64,000 nt of DNA from Aspidiotus rigidus (lineage: Eukaryota; Arthropoda; Insecta; Hemiptera; Diaspididae): assembly GCA_035079385.1 (NCBI GenBank), contig JAVHKY010000027.1:62001-126000 (forward strand), read 5' to 3'. Shown here one piece after another: positions 44,477 through 53,912 of the stretch. Numbering within the stretch: position 1 is the stretch's first letter; every line of letters begins with the position of its first letter. Position numbers and translations under genes: made by a program. Under the pieces are notes generated by a model that saw nothing but the letters and a program-made list of their open reading frames with translations, was not told the DNA's origin and made no database searches.

Positions 44477-46053
44477 AATGTACGTAAATGTTCTATAAGA
44501 TGGGACACTAATTTCATTAGCTCTCGAGGAAACTTTGGTATTTTTTCAACATCCTGTTACGAAAAAACGGATCACAATTAGACACAATATCAAAATAAAG
44601 GTTGAATTTTCTTGTTGACGCATGTTACCGTATATTTCACAAGATACAATTTTTCTCACAGATGACAACAATTATTTCATGCATGTTGTGAGGGAAGATA
44701 CAGAGGAAACATTGAGCTTCAAAAATACGGGTATTACGTAAAAATATGACGAATATCAGCATAAAGTCTATCGATGTACGATACAAAGAATTTCAAATAC
44801 CCTAGTCGTCTCCCTAATTTCAACAATGAAAAAAAAATCGGTTTATTCGTCACTTTTTATAGAAAAACTAACGAAGAGCTGACATTATTGGTTACTCATG
44901 AAGAATGTATCATTATGTATCGAAACGTCAGCTCCTACGCATTTTGTGTTATCGGTAATGAAATTATCATGAGCTGAGTAAAGACTGATCATTAGGAAGT
45001 CTGAATTAGATAAAAGGTTTCTGGTCCCATAGTATTAAATTGATTACTGGTTTATATTTAACAAATAACGACTCACAATTTCGATAACAATTTTCAATGA
45101 ATAAATTAGAAACATACTTCTGTGTGCTAGACATTTAGAAATGGCGCAGAAAAGTCAGAAATTAAACTAGACTATATCCAAAAAATCTCTACTAAAGTGA
45201 TAGCATAAATTATTTTTCGCCGAGCAACCAATGTAATCCAAAGAAAGCTGTGCTGTATTCTTTTATTAGTGGCGTCTGTAAAACTAAAGAACGTAACAAA
45301 GATGAAGAAGAAAAAATACCACGTGAACATCACAGAAATTAAAATAATTACTATACAAAGCGTACGATTGGTAGAAATTCAAGCATGCATATCATCCCAA
45401 AAAATCGTAATTATTTCATTCAATTTACAGCTATGTGATTCCTTCTCGGGCAATCAAAGCAGTCCAAAAAAGCCGTAGTGAATTCATTTGATAGTGGTAC
45501 CTGAAAACTAGATAATATAACTAAAAACGAAGAAGAAAATTTTGGATCATACACGCTCTTCTCATCGGAAAACTGCAAAAATATTTAGGACGCTAATGTG
45601 TGCATTCTGGCGGTTAACTGCCTTACTCCTTAAACGAATTTGCAAAAACGGACGGAGATTATCTTCGTCCCACTAAGGTAAAACTCAAATGTACTATTTA
45701 CCCCGTCGTTCATGGTGTGCGAAATATTTTAATTTATCAAAACTAACAGGTTGTCTTGGCCAATGTATATGTAAGCATACGCACAGAGTAAAACGAAGGA
45801 TACCAATGAGCTTGTACGACTAATGAACTTGAAAGAGATCACAATTCGTACATATTTCTTATTCCACGGCGCATCATGATAAAAGAAATTTGATCATCGT
45901 TATATTCTTCTTGATCATATTTAGATTCCTCTTTCGAGATCAACATAATGTGGACCTTCACTAGCAACCAAACTAAATTCACCCTGAATATGCGACCGGG
46001 ATAATAAATTAATATACAATTCACTTCATCAAAGCATTAAAAGCATTAAGCAG
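44477..46053. other. Intergenic with a diverged ~225-bp direct duplication
   Basis: Sequence at about 45209-45319 recurs, diverged, at about 45435-45545. Shared order: gcaa.caa.g.a.tccaaa, attagtgg.../gatagtgg..., cgaagaagaaaa. No gene is supported. The open frames at 44774-44977 and 45269-45478 are unsupported. Confidence 0.4.
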
Positions 46054-46325
46054 TTAATACTACGAGACAGCACCAACGCCAGAGCTGCATTCATTCCACC
46101 AGCCAAAAACATGTCGGCGAATCAGTTGATTTAATTAATTCACCTTATCATGCCGAGAAGAGTTCCACGAAAAAGAAGAGAAGAGCAGATACTCCAACAA
46201 TTCAAGAATATCAGGATATACGATCACCACTTTCAGAAGACTTTCGATCAACACCGTCACTACACCTTAAACCTAGAATAGTTAGGTACATCAGACTACT
46301 GGTTTATTACAATTATCCAGAAGAG
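46054..46325 (+). CDS. Possible internal exon of an unknown gene
   Basis: A plus-strand frame without an ATG is open from a plausible acceptor (aagcag|TT, exon edge 46054) to a plausible donor (GAA GAG|GTAAAA at 46326). It encodes about 90 residues with a basic cluster (KKKRRADTP) and a C-terminal helix (RIVRYIRLLVYYNYPEE). A further open stretch with good edges follows at about 46405-46480 (VFPCIRNVKRKNRNLELEQ), but its phase does not match the strongest donor. No family is recognised. Confidence 0.25.
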
Positions 46326-46555
46326 GTAAAATGTATGAATAAGGGTTTCGTTCAATTCTCTCTCAGGTCTTAAGACGGATACATACTACTTACAGAAAAT
46401 TATGGAGTATTTCCGTGCATAAGAAACGTCAAGAGAAAAAATCGAAATTTGGAACTTGAACAACGAACTACCTCCGGTAGTAAGCTTTTGAATTTGAAAT
46501 TTTTTTCATTTTTTCTTCTCTTTATAGTATTATGGTAATTATTATTATCTTCACA

Positions 46556-46709
46556 TTTACCTCAGAACTGCCGTACAAATAATGTTTGACAAACGTGCAG
46601 GTATTGAATTCCGCAAAAAGGTTGTTAAAATACGAGTGATATAGGACTATTTTCCCTAATCGTAGACACTGCACGTTCGTCAACATTATTTGCACGGCAG
46701 AGAAGTAAA
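46556..46709. mobile_element. Small MITE-like inverted repeat
   Basis: Arms 46568-46600 (ctgccgtacaaataatgttt...) and 46669-46700 are reverse complements with few mismatches. Pairing extends outward (tttacctc / agaagtaaa) for a unit of about 150 bp. It has no coding capacity. Confidence 0.6.
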
Positions 46710-47524
46710 CAAGGCGTAGAAAGCACGTCATGACTAGTCATGACTATTGACTACAAGCGAACCTACAATCTGCGTGGGGAAGCATGAAGCAATATTATTT
46801 GAATTGGAATTAAGCTATTAGTAGGATGAATATAATGAGTATGACGAAACATGGAATATTGGGCAACATTGCATACTTTCTGCTGATTGGATTTCAGCCC
46901 GGATATCTCTTTTTTAGATTCATTACAATTGAAATTGTATCGAGAATCGAGAGAATCGATACCACGTCACGTATCGATGATTTTTTTGCGATCCTTACTT
47001 TTTCTGTCGATACTTTTCGTAACTTTATTATTGTCCATTCATGGTTTATCAATACACAATAATATTTTGTTTCAAGCATTTTTTGGATTTACTTACTCTG
47101 TAGAAATCACGGTAGAAATTATTGTAGCCACCTTTGATAACGAAATAATACCGTGCATCATTCATACCAGTATTTTCATCATTCATCATCCAACAGGGTA
47201 AGATTGTTCACATCTTTACGCCTATCATTTCTTCTTACTAACCAACTGCATAAACATAGAGAAGTACAATTTAAAGTACAATACTGATCTATTTGTTTTT
47301 TACTTATTCAGGATTAGTCTCCGTATCAGGCTGAGAACTTGAGAAAACCTAAAATCTCTTGAAAGTACGTACAACGTAAGATGTACTTCGTGACGTAAAC
47401 GTTTATTCCGAAATGATTGCCAAGTTATGTAGGTAAAACGTAGAATAACCATTGTTCGCGTCAGTTAGCCTTCGAATTCTCTGCAATCTCTACGCACTCA
47501 CGCAATATACTTTCCTGTTGAAGT
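46710..47524. other. Intergenic, no gene seen
   Basis: Hydrophobic plus-strand frames at 46826-47062 and 46887-47201 overlap in different phases and have no family resemblance. I treat them as chance. Confidence 0.4.
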
Positions 47525-47557
47525 TATAAAACAAGTTCTTTTGCTCGTCGGTCTCAG
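47525..47557 (+). promoter_or_regulatory. TATA box and initiator-like site upstream of Sar1
   Basis: TATAAAA lies at 47525-47531, and tctcag, an initiator-like word, about 25-30 nt downstream, just before the Sar1 ATG at 47569. The same stretch (ttcttttgctcgtcggtctcag) could equally be a 3' splice acceptor of a 5' UTR intron, so the assignment is tentative. Confidence 0.35.
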
Positions 47558-47568
47558 CTTCACTCGCG

Positions 47569-48150
47569 ATGTTCTTGTGGGATTGGTTTTCTAGCGTTCT
47601 AGGAGCGCTTGGCCTTTGGAAAAAATCGGGTAAACTCCTGTTTCTCGGATTAGATAATGCCGGTAAGACTACTTTATTACATATGCTGAAAGATGACAGA
47701 TTGGCACAACACGTACCAACATTACATCCCACCTCAGAGGAACTATCTATCGGCAACATGAAGTTCACTACGTTCGATTTAGGTGGACACTCACAAGCGA
47801 GACGCGTTTGGAAAGATTATTTTCCAGCCGTAGACGCGATTGTATTCCTGATTGACGCATCAGATAGTTCTCGTTTGGCCGAGAGTCAAGTAGAGTTATC
47901 TTGTTTGCTGAATGACGAATCGTTGTCAACCTGTCCCATACTTATACTAGGTAATAAGATCGATAAACCGCAAGCTGCTTCAGAAGATACGATAAGGCAT
48001 TTCTTCTCTTTAGATTGTATTGCCACTGGAAAAGGCAAGGTATCAAGATCAGAGCTGTCATCCAGACCGGTAGAATTGTTCATGTGCTCGGTATTAAGGA
48101 GACAGGGTTATGGAGAGGGCTTCAGGTGGTTAGCTCAGTATATCGACTGA
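47569..48150 (+). CDS. SAR1: Sar1 small GTPase, single exon
   Basis: The 193-residue product is full-length for Sar1. It starts with the amphipathic helix used to bend ER membrane ([16 protein letters not shown]) and has GLDNAGKT (27-34), TLHPTSEEL (51-59, switch I), DLGGH (70-74) and NKID (129-132). It ends with the [16 protein letters not shown] signature. Sar1-GTP recruits Sec23/24 to start COPII coat assembly at ER exit sites. The entire coding region is one exon, whereas Sar1 genes in insects usually contain introns. Some positions conserved in other Sar1 proteins differ, mainly residues 95-165. It is therefore either a retrocopy that stayed functional or a copy that lost its introns. 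AATAAA follows at 48855. Confidence 0.92.
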   Translation: MFLWDWFSSVLGALGLWKKSGKLLFLGLDNAGKTTLLHMLKDDRLAQHVPTLHPTSEELSIGNMKFTTFDLGGHSQARRVWKDYFPAVDAIVFLIDASDSSRLAESQVELSCLLNDESLSTCPILILGNKIDKPQAASEDTIRHFFSLDCIATGKGKVSRSELSSRPVELFMCSVLRRQGYGEGFRWLAQYID

Positions 48151-50122
48151 TCAAAAGGCCAAAACATCGTTTTATTATACATGTCTCAATATCGGGTCGA
48201 GTGTATGTTTATAAGGCTATTAAGAAAGTAAATTTTCTCATATTCCGGTGTAAGTGCTCGGGAAATAGACTGCGTATGGGCATGAAGGTGATATAATTAT
48301 GTACTTTAAATTGACCTTAACTTTTTATTCTTCCCTAACTTGTGGGTTAATGGTATATAGTGAACCGATAGTAAAGAATTATTTTAGCTGTCAAGAATAT
48401 TCTACCTAATTGTTCATTTGTGAGTAGGTCGTTCGTGAATTTTTTCAACTGCTAGCTCACGGTTGTTTTACTCGCCATTCCACATTTCAGCAGGCTAACT
48501 GTTCATGATTATGTAGTACTTTTATACTGAATTTTTCCTATTTTTTTTTTTTCAACTCCGTAAATTTGTAGTTTTTTCTCAACATCTGAAAACTTGAAAA
48601 ACTCGTATTCCGTTAGTATAATTTGACTTTTGACGTGTATTATCGGTGCAATATTTCTGATTGTAAATATTAATATCACTACCCAGTCGTATGAGCGACG
48701 ATTTTTTGCGCTTATCGTACGATGATTATTAAATTGTATGTACATTGATTGTTATCGATATTATTTTTGTGTAAAAATGTGTTTTTATTTAAACGCGTGT
48801 AAGTCAGACGTTCGTTTTCCATATTGTCAAGGCTATTCTATCTGTTGATTATGAAATAAAAGAAAAAATTTCTTCATTAATTGAAAATTTATTCCATCGT
48901 CTCATTACTCAACTTGCTGACGAAAAAATAGAATTTACGATCGTCATCATTCTTTATTTCCTCTGAATTCGTATTTCAAAAGATTATTAGAATACAAGGA
49001 TAACACTCATAGGAGAAATGAAGGTGTACGATCCGAACTACGGGTACGGAAAATTCTTATTAATAATGACGGTCTGTGTATTCACACAATACGAGTGTAT
49101 ATTTATAACTTCCCGAGCTAGTCGACCCGAGAAAACATGCTGACCTTTCAACTGATTCTTGAATATGAGTTAGGAAAATATAATACGCAGTTTTGTTCGG
49201 TCTGTCAAGATAGAGCTATCAGCCGGACATTTTTCTGGCACCTAAACGTAAGTTGCGTAATTTACAAAATACGTGAAAATGAGAATTTTTTTCAGCTGTG
49301 AAACGAATAAATCAATGCTTTTCTATCATCTTTCGAAGAAATTGTTTTACTGTATTGCTTTCGTCACTCGAAGTACCTCTATGCAAAAATATTTGTTTTT
49401 TCTTCTTAATTTTTGCACATCACGATACGATAATACATACAATAATTTTTCCGTTCAAGAAGTCGTTGAATCGTCAAGGTCACTGCGACAAGATATCTAT
49501 AATTTTATTTTGCTAAATAAAATACTTGTTGAATGTCAAGAACACGATTATCAGGATACATCAAAGCTTGGGGGATACGTACTGTTTAGTTCGGAATGTA
49601 TGAATCAAGTCAACTTTTGACCATAATTATCCATTTTATCACGTATTTTGATAATTTGACAAGAGAAAAAAAAAGGCCATTTGGGCCAGGTAGCGCCACG
49701 CTGCACTCCTTCTGATTGGGAAGAGATTGAGAAAGAGAATAATTGAACAATGTTGGTTCATGGGGGAGAATGAAAAATTGAAAAAACGATTCAACGAAGC
49801 AGATTTAAAGCTTTTTGACGCATAGGAATAATCAATTTTTTCAATTTATTGTTGGTCAAACAATGAACAAAACTACAATCATAAACTAATTTCCTATGCT
49901 GATAAAGCCATATTATTTTAGTACTTTCCAAACTTTCACGAGATTTGGAGCTAATTTCAAGCAGTGATCAGTACCTATTCCTGAACATTTTCCCACCATT
50001 TACTGCAGGTTGCGGCTTTACATGTATTTGCAGTGTGTTTTATGTTTGTTAGAGGCTAGGTAAAGCATGCCTTTTAAAGCGGGTTTGCGAAAAATTCAGT
50101 TTTAAAAAAAGTGTTTTTTTTT
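48151..50122. other. Sar1 3' flank and intergenic sequence
   Basis: AATAAA at 48855-48860 is the likely Sar1 polyadenylation signal. Beyond it is AT-rich sequence. A 115-codon plus-strand frame at 49273-49620 has no recognisable domain or codon pattern and is not called as a gene. Confidence 0.5.
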
Positions 50123-50263
50123 AAAAAAGAAAAACGGAAAAATCGGCACTAAATATCACTTTTATTTGTTGAAGGAGACCGACGTTTCGTCGCATCACGT
50201 GACTTCATCAGGGTCGAGACTAAAAGCAATACAAAAAATGTACACATAAAAAAGGTGAGAAAA

Positions 50264-51121
50264 CTACTTAGTATGATTCAGAATCAGCGACTTGTAGACA
50301 CATGAAAGTCCGTTTATATCAGTTTTAAAATTCACAGTATTGTTACGAATAATATTGATCACTTCAAGAATCTGCCTCTTCTTATTATTATTTTCGCGGG
50401 CTACAATGTCATGACTTTTAAAATCAAAAAGATGAGTAGTATTGAAAGTGTGTTGAGCCAAAGCAGTGACACCATTGCCTTCCTTTACATCGGTTTCGTG
50501 TTGGGAGATTCTCTTCTTAAGAAGTTGAGACGTCTCCCCCACGTAAACCAGAGGACAGCTAGAGCAGGGAATCCTGTACACAACACCAGAGTTTAATGAG
50601 GGAGGGATTTTGTCTTTAGTTTTCGAAAAGAATTTTTGGTACATAGTGTTGTGACTACCGAAAGAGATGCGAATTTTGTTATCCAGAGAGGACAAGGATT
50701 TTTTAATGATGTGACTGCTTTGGCCTATGTAAGGCAACGAAAAGTATAAATAACTACTATTATTACTATTATTACTATTACTATGGTCATGTTCATTATT
50801 CTTTGGTCTAAAATTCAATACGTCATTAATAAATTTATCAGGATAACTATTGGCTTTAAGCGTGTCAGAAAATTTGTAGATAATGTCATTGTGGAAAATG
50901 GGATGAGATAATTTCTTTTGCTGTTCAAGAAGATTAACACAGGTGTTAAATTTACAGGAGAAGGGCTGGTTAGAAAAAAAGTTAATGAGCCTACCTGTGG
51001 AGGTAGGTTTCTGAAAATGTTTGAAAATTAATCTGTTAGAGCTTCTAAAAATAGTAATATCTAAAAGGTTGATACATTTATCATATTCTTTTTCATAAGT
51101 AAGAATAATGAACATGACCAT
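50264..51121 (-). CDS. Penelope-like GIY-YIG endonuclease and partial upstream ORF (defective)
   Basis: A 285-residue frame. The N-terminal part (spacer-encoded, through KFINDVLNFRPK) corresponds to the end of the Penelope polyprotein's RT/linker. The C-terminal part is a GIY-YIG nuclease (GVVYRIPCSSCPLVYVGE) with a CxxC pair and KKRISQHETD. The usual upstream RT domain is absent. It ends with a divergent tail relative to the plus-strand arm because of the 10-bp indel. Confidence 0.75.
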   Translation of the reverse strand: MVMFIILTYEKEYDKCINLLDITIFRSSNRLIFKHFQKPTSTGRLINFFSNQPFSCKFNTCVNLLEQQKKLSHPIFHNDIIYKFSDTLKANSYPDKFINDVLNFRPKNNEHDHSNSNNSNNSSYLYFSLPYIGQSSHIIKKSLSSLDNKIRISFGSHNTMYQKFFSKTKDKIPPSLNSGVVYRIPCSSCPLVYVGETSQLLKKRISQHETDVKEGNGVTALAQHTFNTTHLFDFKSHDIVARENNNKKRQILEVINIIRNNTVNFKTDINGLSCVYKSLILNHTK

Positions 51122-51157
51122 AGTAATAGTAATAATAGTAGTTATTTATACTTTTCG

Positions 51158-51601
51158 TTGCCTTACATAGGCCAAAGCAGTCACATCATTAAAAAATCCT
51201 TGTCCTCTCTGGATAACAAAATTCGCATCTCTTTCGGTAGTCACAACACTATGTACCAAAAATTCTTTTCGAAAACTAAAGACAAAATCCCTCCCTCATT
51301 AAACTCTGGTGTTGTGTACAGGATTCCCTGCTCTAGCTGTCCTCTGGTTTACGTGGGGGAGACGTCTCAACTTCTTAAGAAGAGAATCTCCCAACACGAA
51401 ACCGATGTAAAGGAAGGCAATGGTGTCACTGCTTTGGCTCAACACACTTTCAATACTACTCATCTTTTTGATTTTAAAAGTCATGACATTGTAGCCCGCG
51501 AAAATAATAATAAGAAGAGGCAGATTCTTGAAGTGATCAATATTATTCGTAACAATACTGTGAATTTTAAAACGGACTTTCATGTGTCTACAAGTCGCTG
51601 A
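51158..51601 (+). CDS. Inverted second copy of the Penelope-like GIY-YIG endonuclease (partial)
   Basis: A 147-residue frame encoded by the right arm. It is identical to the minus-strand copy through the nuclease domain (CPLVYVGETSQLLKKR) and changes frame at the 10-bp deletion near the end, so the C terminus is different and early. It is a by-product of the inverted arrangement rather than an independent gene. Confidence 0.7.
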   Translation: MPYIGQSSHIIKKSLSSLDNKIRISFGSHNTMYQKFFSKTKDKIPPSLNSGVVYRIPCSSCPLVYVGETSQLLKKRISQHETDVKEGNGVTALAQHTFNTTHLFDFKSHDIVARENNNKKRQILEVINIIRNNTVNFKTDFHVSTSR

Positions 51602-51762
51602 TTCTGAATCATACTAAGTAGTTTTCTCACCTTTTTTATGTGTACATTTTTTGTATTGCTTTTAGTCTCGACCCTGATGAAGTCGCGTGATGCGACGAAA
51701 CGTCGGTCTCCTTCAACAAATAAAAGTGATATTTAGTGCCGATTTTTCCGTTTTTCTTTTTT

Positions 51763-52250
51763 GATTATTCAATATCACGTTTAAATCTCTTTTTCGATTG
51801 TTTTTTTTTAGTTTAAAACTTTTTTTTGTTTAAAACATGGTGGAAATTTATATTCTTTCTGCGATGTTTAAAACAGTGTTTCAAACATGTTTAAAACTGC
51901 ATTTCTGTACGAATTTTGTATATTTTGTTGTTTTAAAAATATCTTTGCGCTTATTGCGGGGTTTCTCCGGGTTTTCTTCAAAGACACTCGCGCTTTCTTG
52001 TGTGTCAGTATGCGTGACTTTAAATTCATGACGTGCCGTCCATATTTAAAACGTTTTCTCCTCAAATTTCAATGTTCAAAACACTATTTGAAACAATTTC
52101 GTTTAACACATCGCAACCTTTGTTTATACAAACAAGTGGTAGTATGGCCCATGGACTGATACTACGTGCGGTTAAGTGCTTGAATTTGTAGACTACTGTT
52201 ACGTCACGACAAATTTTGTTTTGTGATTGAAAATTATTTAAGACTTTTTG
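51763..52250. other. Intergenic, no gene seen
   Basis: TTTAAAAC words recur many times (51790-52090), as they also do near 25840-26000 (gtttaaaac, aacagtgttt). This suggests a shared dispersed repeat. No coding feature is supported. Confidence 0.4.
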
Positions 52251-52606
52251 AAAATTACTTGAATAAGAATACCTAGATGACTCTTGAAGTATTTTTTACA
52301 CTGAATTCAATGCCGTTTTCTGTTTTTCGATAGCACGTATAGATTTCTTGTAACCATCATCTTAATTACTTACAATAAATCGTCGCGTGTCGTCGCGAAA
52401 CGTAATGCTGGTTCTCGTGCTGTGATACGGCTATCGTTGATCGAAGCACGGGAACCTGTGTTCCGTTTCGCGATGACACACGACGATTTATTGTACGTAA
52501 AGATGATGATTACAAGAAATCTAGAGGTGCTAAAAAAACGGAAAACGGCATTGAATTCGGTGTAAAAAATACCTCAAGAATCATCTATTCTTATTCAAGT
52601 AATTTT
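52251..52606. mobile_element. Foldback/MITE-like palindrome
   Basis: Left arm 52251-52421 (aaaattacttgaataagaat...aatcgtcg.gtgtc.tcgcga...ctcgtgct) is the reverse complement of right arm 52445-52606, with scattered mismatches around a ~23-bp loop. There is no coding capacity. Confidence 0.65.
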
Positions 52607-53912
52607 TTATGTGTTACGAAGTGAATTATCAATGTCATGTAGCGTAATTTGGAGGGCGCAGAATCAACTCCATGAAAATTCCTCCTAGCGCGCAGAGGGT
52701 ATGGATTTGCGCGGCCAAAACTTTCAACCCTCTGGCGTGAAATCATATTATATGGGATTAGCGTGGCCTCGGCCACCTATATTATTTGAGAGCTTTCTAG
52801 CCTATTTAGCAGTAGATATATTCTAGGCTAAATGGCTAAAGTTCTCGAACTAGAAATTGTAACTGCCCGAATGACCTTGCCTTATTTCAGAAACTTTTAA
52901 AAATTTTGTCTTTCAAGCCAATATAGCCTAAGTAGTATAATTACCGTATCTTACTAGTCTGAGGCAGGCCGTCATAGGCCTATTGATTGAATAGTATGAG
53001 GGATCATTTGCACTACAATAATTGTCTTTCACAGCCATAAGAATTCAAGCTTCATGTTTGGGGAGAGAGACTTGTCAACATTTTGACTCCCAAGTGAAGT
53101 TAGCTGGAAAAAGGCTTAAAGTCATCAGTGGAACACTAGAAGAAATACTGATCACAAGAATATACTTCATCTGTGAGTAGCCGAACTATTGAATGCTTGA
53201 AGTTCCATCACATAAAAGAGGGACGGAAGATTTCCACTTTTTCGACGACTCACACATATATGAGGGGGAAGGGTGACAATTCGGAAAAATTTTGATTTTT
53301 GACCCATTGGTATGAAACTGTACAGGAGCTGGTCGAGAGATCGGTTCAGATAGTTTATGATCCTAAATTTAAATTTGGAGGCCATAAGGTCTTAAAGCTA
53401 GAGGTCTATTTCAAATTTGAGTGAAAAAATTGGAAGTCGAATTTGTCTAACAAATGTGAAGTCACAAGCTCAAAACGTTATGAGTGACCTTGACTACTCT
53501 AGGGACATTTGAATTGTGAGACAATATGACGTCAAGAGCTGGTGGCTTCGACATCAATGACCTTGACTTTTTTGAGGGACTTGGAAAATTTTCAATCTTC
53601 ATTTAGCTATAAATACACGCGTATTTTGAGCATCTGGTCACTACTCGTCCTTTCTTGGAATCAGACCACAAATATAGATAAAACCTCTTCACATTACATG
53701 TATACAAGTTAAGACTATTCAAGAAAAAAACTCACAGGAGGCATGTCTACTTCAGTGCGAAGATAGAAAAGATTTGTTCAAGGTTTACGTGTTATAATCA
53801 ACCAGAGAAGTACAACATATAATAGCTACGACAAGAAAATGAACGTACAATCAGCTGGTAAATGCACAATACCGGTGTCGAAGAGATAAATGCAGATTTT
53901 CGCGGTAGATAT
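52607..53912. other. Intergenic with dispersed-repeat fragments
   Basis: Fragments such as gaccttgact...agggacttggaaaatttt (53486 and 53558) and CTAG-rich sequence (52790-52990) recur elsewhere in the window. The right end should hold the 3' UTR of the multicopper oxidase gene. Confidence 0.4.

Larger units (their letters stand above)
50123..51762. mobile_element. Penelope-like element arranged as a large inverted repeat
   Basis: Arm 50123-50803 (681 bp) is the reverse complement of arm 51101-51762 (662 bp), around a ~297-bp unique spacer. The length difference is explained by a 10-bp deletion in the right arm (loss of ctgatataaa) and one 9-bp unit of an ATT/ACT microsatellite. A point difference occurs in gaagtcrcgtgatg. 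Both arms encode the same GIY-YIG endonuclease, and the spacer adds more upstream coding sequence for the minus-strand copy. Penelope elements are known to carry terminal repeats in either orientation. Most of the reverse transcriptase is missing, so the copy is defective. Confidence 0.8.

Noticed and set aside
46887..47201. Hydrophobic 104-codon frame upstream of Sar1
   Set aside because: Overlaps a second hydrophobic frame in another phase; no signal-peptide-plus-domain structure and no homology recognised.
49273..49620. 115-codon plus-strand frame downstream of Sar1
   Set aside because: No domain, no splice support, and composition typical of AT-rich noncoding sequence.
50755..50784. ATT/ACT repeats considered as CRISPR-like or regulatory repeats
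   Set aside because: Simple microsatellite inside the Penelope-like coding arm, where it encodes an Asn/Ser run.
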